From: Pithys albifrons albifrons
Taxonomy: Eukaryota > Chordata > Aves > Passeriformes > Thamnophilidae
Assembly (NCBI RefSeq): GCF_047495875.1
Contig: NC_092486.1
Coordinates: 3,233,195 to 3,297,194, forward strand
DNA: 64,000 nt
Reading direction: 5' to 3'
This document shows positions 51,376 to 62,880 of the stretch, piece after piece (the stretch's first letter is position 1; each line of letters opens with the position of its first letter). The position numbers were made by a program, and so were the translations under genes. Below the pieces are notes generated by a model. That model was not told the origin of the DNA. It was given only the letters and a program-made list of their open reading frames with translations, and searched no databases.

Positions 51376-53894
51376 TATGTTAAAATTGGAGGTGCTGTTT
51401 GTGTTCATGTGGAGATGGGATGTGCCATGGGCTGTCCAGGATTCCAGTGGGGATATCCCAGGGATGGTGTGATCATGGTCTGGTTGGGAATTTGGTGGTT
51501 TGTCTTGGTTTATTCCATGGACAAGTCCCAGGGCATCTTTAAATCCACTTTATTTTCACTTGTTAACCCAAAAGCTGCAGAGATGGCCCTGCCAGTTGGG
51601 TCTGTCATGAAGAAATAGAGATTTTATATTAATTCTTTTAATTGCAAAGCCAAACTGTGTTGTAGCAGCCGATGAATCTATTGAAAATAACACAAATTTT
51701 TCCCCCTTTGCCCCATGTTTGTAATTTTTCTGGGATGCTCTGGGTGCCACCCCCTGTCTGTGGGGAAACTCAGGGTTTCAGAGCCTTTAGCTGAGGTGAC
51801 ACTGGAGGAAAATCTACAAAGCTCAGCCCTCATTTAAACTCCCTCCATGGTTTATTTTTGAGGAGGCCCTTGGGAAGTGCTGCCCCCACAGAACCTGAAG
51901 CCACCAGATGCCAAAGCCTGTCTGGGTTTCAAAGCCCCCACACGGTGGTCGATGGCAGATCAATGAGCCCCAGGGGGAGGTGTCACACTCACTGTGTCTC
52001 CTGACATGCCCAGGACCTGCCTGGGCTTCTTCAAAAGAAATTAGTGGCATTTTGGGTGGGTAGGAGGGTTTATGGCAGCAGGCAGGTTTCTCTGAGTGCT
52101 CCTGGCACTTGTGCCTTGAAAATTGAATTTATGGGGTCTGAAATGATGTTTAATCACAGGGCAGCTGGGAATGGCTCCCTAAAATCTTTCCCATCTTCCT
52201 GGAATCCTCCTGATGTCCCTGAGATCCTTCCCAGCCTGTGCTGGTCCTGACTCCGTGGTGGGCTGGGACTGGATGGGAAACATCCTTCCTGCCTTCCCAC
52301 TGCTGCTTCCAGGAGCAAACCTGGTTGTGGAATTACACTGTGGAGAGCTGGAAATATTCCTGACCCTTTCCCACAGATCCGGCCTTGGGCTTTGTTTGGG
52401 CAGGGAAAGGCTTAGGGACCTCTGGAATAGTGGGATGGGTGTACTGGGGGCTCTCTGCTCCATCCCCCTGCTTGTTCCAGAGGGGTGTTGCCCTCCCTGC
52501 TCTTTCAGAAGGCTCTGGAAGCAGCCAGGCTCTCATCATGGGTCCTGCTGGGATGTGATGAGGTTCTGAGCATGTGGATGAAAGAGCTGGGAATTGGGAA
52601 TTGCCAGGGGCTGGTGGCTTTGATTGGGAGGAGTGGAGTGAGGTGTGGGAGAGATATTTGCCATCCTTAACCCTGCTGGAGCCCTTCCATGGGATTATCC
52701 AAGCATCTCCCCTCCCCTCCCTGGCGTTTGGGATGTCTCCAGCCTTCTCTGAGCCCAGTTTTGGCAGTGGAGGTTGTTGATGCCCTTCAGGAGCCCTCAC
52801 CGTGTCCCTCTGTCCTGTTTTCCCACCCCAGCCGTGCTTCCCAAGCATCACCTCCCACTCCGGGAGCATCCCGGGAAGCTCAGCCTCACCACGGGGCTCT
52901 GAGCCGGGAGAAAACATCCCTGGGATCCTTCCTCCCCTGCAGCATCTTCCCCGGTGCCTTCCCTGCCAGCACAGGAGCCTTTTCCATGGATGAGTAATCC
53001 TTCCCAATTTGGGGGCTCCTTCCTGTGCTGTAACAACCCCGAGCTCTCCTGCCTTTTTCCAGCTGCCAATCTGCAGCAGAAATTCCCTTTTTTTCCCGGC
53101 GGGAGGGGAGGGGCCGGGGGATCTCGGTTATACAATCCAGGGTTGGGGCGACTATTTTGGATCCCTCCTTCCTGCCTCCAAATTGCAGCTTCGAATGTGA
53201 CAAGTTACAAAACACTTGAGTCATTTCTCTCTCGCGCTGCCTTTTTCCCCCACAAGGGTTTGGGTTGGTTTAGAGGGGGAAAAAAAAAAGGGAAAAAAAA
53301 AAAAAAGAAAAGGCAGAATGGGGAAGGGGAGGGTGGGAAGAGGCTCCCAGCGTTCCCCAAGCCCGGGGGGGTCCGGGCAGCCTCCACGCAGGGGGAACTC
53401 GCGGGGCTGTTTATATAAGAAGCTGCTCATGTTCTGCGGAGCTGCAGCGAGAGCTGTTGTCAGTTCCGAGGAAAACCCACGTCTGCCCACGTAGGATCTC
53501 CCGAGCAGGGTTGTGTAACAGGCAGCCACGCTCTGCCGGGGGGTCGGGAGATCCTGCTGGAGGGAGAGCGGGGATATCTGGAGGCAGAGGAGTGGGAAAA
53601 GTCGGGAGCGCTGGGAAAAAGTCCGTCTGTTCCGATGCGCTGCAGGTGCCGCTGCTGCCTCTCGGTGGGGCTGGGAATGCTCAGGGGGTCCTGCCCTGGC
53701 CTGGCCTCACCTCCCAGCACGTATTTTAAACTAATTGAGTCATTAGGTGACTTTCCGGTGGTGTCTCTGGTTCTTGGAATCCCTGGAGCAAAGAGGTTTT
53801 GGTGGTAAGACTCGGGAGTCAGACTCGAGTTAAAAAGGAGGGATGGAGGAGGTGGCTGAGCCGGAGAATTCCCGGAGCTCACGGGATCGTCACA
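51376..53894. other. PEBP4 intron, no gene seen
   Basis: Unique sequence with an A-rich run at 53280-53310 and a CpG-richer stretch at about 53330-53660. No exon recognised. Confidence 0.5.
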
Positions 53895-54058
53895 GTCCCC
53901 TCTCTGCCAGGGGGAGACTCAGCTTGGGCACCAGCAGGAATTCCTTCCTGCAAAGGGTGGTCAGGCATTGGGAGGGTGCCCAGGGAGGTTTGGAGTGGAA
54001 TCCCCATCCCTGGAGGTGCCCAAGGAATGACTGGATGTGTCACTCTGGGCTGGGGGAC
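53895..54058 (+). mobile_element. CR1 3' fragment at the head of the 51-bp array
   Basis: AGGAATTCCTTCCTGCAAAG, GGTGCCCAGGGAGGTTTGGA and CCCCATCCCTGGAGGTGCCC are CR1 3' blocks in order. The expected CR1 end passes directly into the minisatellite. Confidence 0.7.
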
Positions 54059-55062
54059 AAGGTGGGCATTGGGCACAGGGTGGGCTCCATCAGCTGGGAC
54101 GGCTTTGACAAGGTGGGCATTGGGCACAGGGTGGGCTCTGTGGGCTGGGAGGGCTTTGCCAAGGTGGGCATTGGGCACAGGGTGGGCTCCATGGGCTGGG
54201 AGGGCTTTTCCAAGGTGGGCATCGGGCACAGGGTGGGCTCCAGGGGCTGGCAGGCCTTTTCCAAGGTGGGCATTGGGCACAGGGGTGGGCTCTGTGAGCT
54301 GGGAGGGCTTTTCCAAGGTGGGCATTGGGCACAGGGTGGGCTCCATCAGCTGGGAAGGCTTTGCCAAGGTGGGCATCGGGCACAGGGTGGGCTCCAGGGG
54401 CTGAGAGGGCTTTTCCAAGGTGGGCATTGGGCACAGGGTGGGCTCCATCAGCTGGGAGGGCTTTGCCAAGGTGGGCATCGGGCACAGGGTGGGCTCCGTG
54501 GGCTGGGAGGGCTTTGCCAAGGTGGGCATCAGGCACAGTGTGGTCTCCAAGGGCTGGGAGGGTTTTTCCAAGGTGGACATCGGGCACAGGGTGGGCTCCA
54601 AGGGCTGGGAGGGTTTTTCCAAGGTGGGCATCGGGCACAGGGTGGGCTCCATGGGCTGAGAGGGCTTTTCCAAGGTGGGCATCGGGCACAGGGTGGGCTC
54701 CAGGGGCTGGCAGGCCTTTTCCAAGGTGGGCATTGGGCACAGGGTGGGCTCCAGGGGCTGGGAGGGCTTTGCCAAGGTGGGTGTTGGGCACAGGGTGGGC
54801 TCCATGGGCTGGGAGGGCTTTTCTAAGGTAGGCATTGGGCACAAGGTGGGCTCCAGGGGCTGAAAGGGCTTTTCCAAGGTGGGCATCGGGCACAGGGTGG
54901 GCTCCAGGGGCTGGGAGGGCTTTTCCAAGGTGGGCATCGGGCACAGGGTGGGCTCCATGGGCTGGGAGGGCTTTTCCAAGGTGGGCATTGGGCACAGGGT
55001 GGGCTCCAGGGGCTGGGAGGGCTTTTCCAAGGTGGGCATCGGGCACAGGGAGGGCTTTGCCA
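54050..55062. repeat. 51-bp minisatellite, ~20 copies
   Basis: Unit AAGGTGGGCATTGGGCACAG, GGTGGGCTCCATGGGCTGGG, AGGGCTTTTCC. The period is 17 codons, so frames of 320-390 codons stay open on both strands; these are rejected as genes. The GGGAGGGCTTTTCCAA segment matches the CR1 tail motif seen elsewhere in the window. Confidence 0.95.
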
Positions 55063-56027
55063 GCCCTAACGCTGCTGTGATTTTGGGAACAAAGCCTTAA
55101 TTTGCCACTGTCACCGCCTCGATATCCGAGGCCTGGGGGGTCCCCCCATCGCCACAAACCGGCCCCGCCGCCCCTGCAGGGGAGGGGGTTGTGCGTTACC
55201 ATTTCAACGCCTCTTTCTACAAACACGGGGAAATCAGCAAAGCCGGTGCCTTGTGTCGCTCCAGCCTCCCAGCGTCACTATCTCAGTTCTGGGACTGGAA
55301 TTCTTCGCAGTGTTACATTTTTATCCCGATTTATTCATGCAGAACAGAGGCGCGGGGCGACTCGCCCTGCACCGGGAGCGCTGCTATACATAAGAATGTT
55401 CCTTCATTTACATCCTCCCTCCTTCCCCACAATTGAACTATCCAGGTTATTTTTATTCCTCAAGTGGTTTTGTTTCTTTTTTTTTTTTTTTTTTTTTTTT
55501 TTTTGGAGGTGAGGGAAGGGGAGGAAGGGGGAGGAAAAAAAAAATCCACCCATCTAAATTCACCTTATTTTTACTTCTATTAAAATTTCCCCTCGGGAAT
55601 TTTTATAAGCCATAAAAATGAGGCACATGAGGGAGATTCACCCGAGGGGAGAGCCGAGGCCCTGGGATGAGGGGGTGGAATGTGTTTTGGGGCAAAGAGT
55701 AAGTTTATAACTGTTTTTCTCTTAACTGCACTGCAAGCCATTCATCTTCTGGTTTAATAACTCATTCTCCCTGTGAGATAGGGAATTATAGCCCTGGATA
55801 TTGGTTTTTTTGGGATTGAGTACCAAAGATGAATCCTCTTTTTCTAATAAAATAACGTTTTCATTGTAATTGAAATAATTTCCTGCTTCCCCCCTTTATT
55901 TTGGGTGCCAAGCTCTGCTTGCCCCAGATCCCCCTTCCTGGCCTGATATTTATTTATTTTCCTTCCCAAATGATGGAATTACAACTCCCTTATTTCCCCC
56001 CATCCCAGGGGAGTTCATGTGAGGGAG
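55063..56027. other. PEBP4 intron, unique AT-rich sequence
   Basis: Contains a T-run at about 55477-55504 and repeat-free AT-rich DNA at 55560-55900. No exon recognised. Confidence 0.5.
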
Positions 56028-58062
56028 AAAAAAGGCCTCCTGTTTGCCTTGGGTTGCCTCTAATCAATTAATAAATCAGATATTATATAATACATATTAT
56101 TTGTTGCTTCCTGGGGGTCTTTTCTGCTGTGGGAACTGATGGACTTTTGGGGCATCAAGGAGGGTTTGTGACCATTTTTGGGTGACTTTTTTAGCAGCAA
56201 TTCCTCCCCTGGAGGAAATATTTCCCTTGTGCTGGGCTGCCCTAATCAATTAATAAATCAGATATTACATTATATAATATAAAATATATTATTTGTTACT
56301 TCCAGGGGGTCTTTTCTGCTGTGGGAACTGATGGACTTTTAGGGCACCAAGGAGGGTTTGTGACCATTTTACTGCTTTTTGAGTGACTTTTTTAGCAGCA
56401 ATTCCTCCCTTGGAGGAAACATTTCCCTTGTGCTGGGCTGCCTCTAATCAATTATTAATCAGATATTATATTATATTACATAATATAATATAATATAATA
56501 TAATATAATATAATATATAGTATTTGTTACTTCCCGGGGTCTTTTCTGCTGTGGGAACTGATGGACTTTTGGGGCATCAAGGAGGGTTTGTGACCATTTT
56601 TGGGTGACTTTTTTAGCAGAGATTCCTCCCCTGGAGGAAACATTTCCCTTGTGCTGGGCTGCCTCTAATCAATTAATAAATCAGATATTACATTATATAA
56701 TATAAAATATATTATTTGTTACTTCCAGGGGGTCTTTCCTGCTGTGGGAACTGATGGAGTTTTGGGGCATCAAGGAGGATTTGTGACTATTTTACTGGCT
56801 TTTGAGTGACTTTTTTAGCAGCAATTCCTCCCTTGGAGGAAACATTTCCCTTGTGCTGGGCTGCCTCTAATCAATTATTAATCAGATATTATATTATATT
56901 ACATAATATAATATAATATAATATAATATAATATAATATAATATAACATAATATATAGTATTTGTTACTTCCAGGGGTCTTTTCTGCTGTGGGAACTGAT
57001 GGACTTTTGGGGCATCAAGGAGGGTTTGTGACCATTTTTGGGTGACTTTTTTAGCAGCAATTCCTCCCCTGGAGGAAACATTTCCCTTGTGCTGGGCTGC
57101 CTCTAATCAATTAATAAATCAGATATTATATAATACATATTATTTGTTGCTTCCAGGGGTCTTTTCTGCTGTGGGAACTGATGGACTTTTAGGGCACCAA
57201 GGAGGGTTTGTGACCATTTTTGGGTGACTTTTTACCAGCAATTCCTCCCTTGGAGGAAACATTTCCGTTGTGCTGGGCTGCCTCTAATCAATTAATAAAT
57301 CAGATATTATATAATACATATTATTTGTTACTTCCAGGGGGTCTTTTCTGCTGTGGGAACTGATGGACTTTTGGGGCACCAAGGAGGGTTTGTGACCATT
57401 TTTGGGTGACTTTTTTAGCAGAGATTCCTCCCCTGGAGGAAACATTTCCCTTGTGCTGGGCTGCCTCTAATCAATTAATAAATCAGATATTACATTACAT
57501 AATATAATATATATTATTTGTTACTTCCAGGGGGTCTTTCCTGCTGTGGGAACTGATGGACTTTTGGGGCACCAAGGAGGATTTGTGACCATTTTACTGG
57601 TTTTTGAGTGACTTTTTTAGCAGAGATTCCTCCACTGGAGGAAACATTTCCCTTGTGCTGGGCTGCCTCTAATCAATTAATAAATCAGATATTATATTAT
57701 ATTACATTATATAATATAATATATAGTATTTGTTACTTCCAGGGGTCTTTTCTGCTGTGGGAACTGATGGACTTTTGGGGCATCAAGAAGGGTTTGTGAC
57801 CATTTTTGGGTGACTTTTTTAGCAGCAATTCCTCCCTTGGAGGAAACATTTTCCTTGTGCTGGGCTGCCTCTAATCAATTAATAAATCAGATATTACATT
57901 ATATAATATAATATATATTATTTGTTACTTCCAGGGGGTCTTTTCTGCTGTGGGAACTGATGGACTTTTGGGGCACCAAGGAGGGTTTGTGACCATTTTA
58001 CTGGTTTTTGAGTGACTTATTTAGCAGAGATTCCTCCACTGGAGGAAACATTTCCCTGTGCT
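56028..58062. repeat. Satellite-like array, 181-237 bp units, ~10 copies
   Basis: Each unit has ATTCCTCCCCTGGAGGAAAC, TTGTGCTGGGCTGCCTCTAA, TCAATTAATAAATCAGATAT, a variable TATAATA tract, then GGTCTTTTCTGCTGTGGGAA and GATGGACTTTTGGGGCA. Unit starts (ATTCCTCC) fall at about 56200, 56400, 56622, 56823, 57060, 57241, 57424, 57626, 57828 and 58030. Length differences come mostly from the TATAATA tract. Confidence 0.95.
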
Positions 58063-58532
58063 GGTTCCTCTGGGGTGTGATGAGTTCTCAGGGCCTGGAG
58101 GAAGGGGCGGGACAGGCAGGATTTGGAGCCGTGGAGGGTTTTCTGGGAGCAGAGGGAGCTCTCGGCTCGCGGCTCCGGCGCTTCCCTGCGCCGCCTCGCC
58201 GGGGTTAAAATCCTTAAACAAAACTTCTCCCTTTCATGTTCCCCTCGCCTGGCTGGCTCTTAACTAATCATTTGATCTCAGCATCTCCACGAGAAGGTTC
58301 AGAGCCCGATCAGAAATTAATGGGAAGGAGGAATTAAGCGGCGGATCAAAGCGGCTGCGTTGCAAGGCTGTGGTTCGGGGGGTCGTGGTGGCAGGGAGGG
58401 GACACTGGGGACACTCAGGGCAGCAGCTCCTCGTGCTCTCAGTCCAGCACAGCTCCAGAGAGCGGCAGGATTGACCCTCTCCAAGAGGGTCTTTACTGGG
58501 TTCAAGTGGCCATCACCTTGGAGACAAAAAAA
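58063..58532. other. PEBP4 intron, unique
   Basis: Short GC-moderate spacer between the satellite-like array and a CR1. No gene. Confidence 0.5.
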
Positions 58533-59262
58533 TCATAGAATGGATTGGGTTGGAAAAGCCCTCCGAGATCATTGAGTCCAACCCTTGATCCAACCCCACA
58601 GAGTGCCCTGGGCTGGTGATCACAGTGGGGTTGGATCAAGACATGGTGGATTCTCCCTCAGTGCCACATCCACAGAATCACAGAATGATAGAATGGATTG
58701 GGTTGGAAAAGCCCTCTGAGATCATCAAGTCCAACCCTTGGTCCAACTCCAGTCCCTTTACCAGATCATGGCACTCAGTGCCACGGCCAAGCTCAGGTTC
58801 AAACCCTCCAGGGATGGGGAATCCACCCCCTCTCTGGGCAGCCCATTCCAGTGCCTGAGCACTCTCTCTGCAAAGAATTTCTTTCTGCTCTCCAACTTCA
58901 ATTTCCCCTGGCAGAGCTTGAGCCCATCGTGCCCCCTTGTCCTATTGCTGAGTGCCTGGGAGAAGAGACCAACCCCCAGCTGGCCACAACTTCCCTTCAG
59001 GCAGTTCCAGACAGTGCTGAGGTCACCTCTGAGCCTCCTCTTCTCCAGGCTGAACACCCCCAGCTCCCTCAGCCTCTCCCCACAGCACTTGTGCTCCAGT
59101 CCCTTCTCCAGCCTCGTTGCTCTTCTCTTCTCACTTGGGTTGGAAGAGACCTCCGAGATCATCAAGTCCAACCCTTGGTCCAACTCCAGTCCCTTTACCA
59201 GATCATGGCACTCAGTGCCACGGCCAAGCTCAGTTTCAAACCATCCAGGGATGGGGCTGGTG
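58533..59262 (-). mobile_element. Antisense CR1-derived copy with partial hairpin
   Basis: Reverse-complement CR1 tail, partial hairpin (58583-58640), tail again at about 58675, then CR1 body to CAGGCTGAACACCCCCAGCT and a further tail piece at about 59135-59250. Very close to the copy at 31952-32840. Confidence 0.85.
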
Positions 59263-59419
59263 CTCCTGGGGCTTGTGGCCATCTCTCTAGAGGTTTCCCT
59301 GAGTTTGGGACCTGCAGGAAAGCCAAACTTCCCACAGAGCCCCCCCTGCGACAGGAATTCCCTCATTAGACAAATATTTGGGGAGTGGGAGGAGGAGGGG
59401 AGGGACCAGTGCTGCTGAG

Positions 59420-60195
59420 CCCCCCAACCTCGATGCCCCAGCCCCCTGCAGGGCTCCAGCCCCCAAAAATGATGAGTCCCCCAGTGCTGCTGAGCCCCCA
59501 AAAATTCTGCAGCACCCCCAAAATTACGAGTCCCCTCAATTCTGCAGCCCCCCAAAATGCCAAATCCCCCGTGCTGCTGAGCCCCCCAATTCTGCAACCC
59601 CTAAAAATGTCTGAACCCCCCCAATTCTGCAGCCCCCCAAAATGATGAGTCCCCTTGTGCCACTGAGCCCCCCTCTAATTCTGCAGCCCCAAAAAATGCC
59701 AAGTCCCCAGTGCTGCTGAGCCCCCTTAATTCTGCAGCCCCCCAAAATGATGACTCCCCCAGTCCTGCTGAGCCCCCCCAAGTCTGCAACCCCCCAAAAT
59801 GATGAGTCCCCCAGTCCTGCTGAGCCCCCCCAATTATGCAGCCCCCCCAAAATTATGAGTCCCCTCAATTCTGCAGCCCCCCAAAATGATGAGTCCCCCA
59901 GTACTGCTGATCCCCCCCAATTCTGCAATCCCCAAAAATGCCTGAGCCCCCCCAATTCTGCAGCCCCCCAAAATTCTGAGTCCTCCAGTGCTGCTGATCC
60001 CCCCATAACTCTGCAGCCCCCCAAAATGCCTGAGCCCCCCAATTCTGCAGCCCCCCAAAATGCCAAGCCCCCTGTGCTGCTGAGCCCCCCCCAATTCTGC
60101 AGCCTCCCCAGATGCCTCAGCCCCCCAGTACTGCTGAGACCCCCAAGATGCTGCAGCCTCTCAAGATCTGCATCTTCCCAAGATTTCACAGTCCC
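59420..60195. repeat. ~50-bp minisatellite, C-rich, ~15 copies
   Basis: Units of CCCCCCAATTCTGCAGCCCC, CCAAAATGATGAGTCCCCCA and GTGCTGCTGAG, with variable lengths (about 45-55 bp). On the minus strand this gives GGLSSTGGL-type peptide repeats, not taken as coding. Confidence 0.9.
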
Positions 60196-61904
60196 CCAAA
60201 ATTCTTTACACCCCCAGGAGATGCTGCCTGGCCCCTTCCCCAGCCCTGAGAGAGGCAGGATGACCCCAGAGCTGGAGCGTTGCACTCACCAGATTTGCAA
60301 AAAACCAGTTTTTCTCCACTAAAACTGCTCTAATTCCTGCCTGGATGTGGCTGCTTTTAGGAGGGTAAGTCAGGGTGGGTGCAGGGGACACACAAAGGCC
60401 CCCTGGGTTGGGATTTGGTTGCTGCTCGAGGCTTTGCCCCAGTGTGTTGTGCTGGAATTCATCCTGTCCCAGCTGCTCCCAGGAGTTCTCCCTCCTCCTG
60501 GAGGGGCAGGTCACACACAGCCGAGGGATTTGCCAGATTTCTTCCAGCTGGAGTGAAAAGCCTGGGAATTTGGGTGGAATTCTGGCCGTGAGGGAAAAGC
60601 AGGACTCTCAGTGTTTGGGGAGAGGATCAGTTTGGTGTCACTGGCTGCTCCTTGTCACTGGTGCTCCCAGTTCAGCCTTTCACAGGCCATCCATAAGATG
60701 AGGCAGCCTGGGAGAGGCTGCTGGCAGAGAGGGACATCCAGGACCTGCAGCCCTGCCAACCTGGCACCTTTTCCCATTGAAAATGGAAGGATTTTTTTTT
60801 AAATAGGGCTTTTGCCACCTCTTGGTCTTCTCTTGGTGGAATGTCCCTGGAGGGACCTACTGGGGGCAAAGGGGAAATGGCAAAGCCACTCTGTCCCCTG
60901 CAGTGACCACACAGCACCCACACACTTGGTTTTCCCAGGAAAAACCCCAATATTTGGGAGAGGGATACCTGCAGCTGGATGATTCCCATGGAGTGATGGT
61001 ACACACACCCCCCCTGGGCAATCAGCAGTGCTTTACTCGGAGTTTAAACCCCAACAGATGCCCCTTTCCAGGAAAATCCTTTATAGAACATTTAATCAGG
61101 GTATAAATTGCACTCTGAGGGTTGTTCCTCACGAGGGGCTGAGGCCACGAGGCAGTTTGTGGATGAGGTGCTGGGTCAATGCCTCGTGCCCCTTCCCTTG
61201 CAGAAAAAAATCCCCTCCACGAGGGAAACCTGCAATTAAACCCCCACCACACACACACACAGACAGAGCAGTGTCAGTCTCCAAAGAGTGAATTAAACAA
61301 GGATGAAAGACAAATTCCAGCTCTGGCAAAGCCCAAGGAGAGGAGCCATCAGCCATCCACACGGGCCTGGGATTTCAAGCCACGCCAATGGAATTTGGCC
61401 GCTTCATTTCATTCACTGTCAATCAGCGTCGCTGCTCCTGATGCTTCCTCCTCTTTCTGCATCCCCCATTTCTCCTGGCACTGCCCAGAGCGTGGTTGTC
61501 TCCCAGCCAGGCAGCCCTCACTGCCGAGCCATTAAATCAGCGGGAAAAGACCCAGCAGAGACGTCGCTGCTCAGACATAATAGGCCAAAAGGGGCGTTTT
61601 GGGGGGGCCACAGCCCGGGGTCTGTTTGTGCTCTGATATGTCCTGGCACTGGTGCTGAGTGTGCCCCAGCCATGCCAAGCTGTGCCGAGCCAGGCCAGCC
61701 CATCACCCGCTGCAGGTGGCAAAGCAGGATGTGCAGAGAAGACTCCTGCACCACGCTGGGTTTTCCCAGCATGCCAAAGCCCCCAGACCCAGGAGTTGGC
61801 TCTGCTTTGGTGCCAAACGCTGCCCTGGCACAGCCTTGCTGGGTTTCCATGAGCTCCATCTCTGCACAGAGCAATTGGTGAATGTGGCCATCACACCTGG
61901 TGCC
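60196..61904. other. PEBP4 intron, unique
   Basis: No exon or array recognised apart from a short (CA)n run near 61248-61260. Confidence 0.5.
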
Positions 61905-62880
61905 TGAGTATCCCAATCCCTGAGCATCCTGAGCCCTGATCATCCCAACCCCTGAGCATCCCAACCCCTGAGCATCCTGAGCCCTGATCATCCCAACCCC
62001 TGAGCATCCTAAACCCTGATCATCCCAATCCCTGAGCATCCTGAGCCCTCAGCATCCCAACCCCTGAGCATCCCAACCCCTGAGCATCCTGAGCCCTGAT
62101 CATCCCAACCCCTGAGCATCCTAAACCCTGATCATCCCAATCCCTGAGCATCCTGAGCCCTCAGCATCCCAATCCTTGAGCATCCTGAGCCCTGATCATC
62201 CCAATCCCTGAGCATCCTGAGCCCTCAGCATCCTGATCCCTCAGCATCCCAATCCCTGAGCATCCTGACCCCTCAGCATCCCAATCCCTGAGCATCCTGA
62301 GCCCTGATCATCCCAATCCCTGAGCATCCTGACCCCTCAGCATCCCCATCCCTGAGCATCCTGAGCCCTCAGCATCCCGATCCCTGAGCATCCTGAGCCC
62401 TCATCATCCCAATCCCTGAGCATCCTGAGCCCTCATCATCCCAATCCCTGAGCATCCTGAGCCCTCATCATCCCAATCCCTGAGCATCCTGAGCCCTGAT
62501 CATCCCAACCCCTGAGTATCCTGAGCCCTGATCATCCCAATCTCTGAACATCCTGACCCCTCAGCATCTGAATTCCTGAGCATCCTGACCCCTCAGCATC
62601 CCAACCCCTGAGCATCCTGACCCCTCAGCATCCCAATCCCTGAGCATCCCAATCCCTCAGCATCCCAACCCCTGAGCATCCTGACCCCTCAGCATCCCAA
62701 CCCCTGAGCATCCTGAGCCCTCAGCATCTGAATCCCTGAGCATCCTGAGCCCTCCACATCCCAATCCCTGAGCATCCTGACCCTGCAGCATCCCAACCCC
62801 TGAGCATCCTGACCCCTCAGCATCCCAACTCCTGAACATCCTGAACACACACATCCCAATCCCTGAATATTCTGACCTGG
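61905..62880. repeat. 16/32-bp minisatellite (GAGCATCCTGAGCCCT type), ~60 units
   Basis: Alternating 16-mers such as GAGCATCCTGAGCCCT and CAGCATCCCAATCCCT form a 32-bp higher unit. The array decays into irregular GAGCATCC repeats up to about 63100. Confidence 0.95.

Noticed and set aside
53843..55226. Open frames of 320-390 codons on both strands
   Set aside because: The 51-bp period preserves frame on both strands; the peptides are pure repeat and have no splice or start context.
59536..60285. 249-codon minus frame of Gly-rich repeats
   Set aside because: C-rich minisatellite read backwards; no start context or homology recognised.
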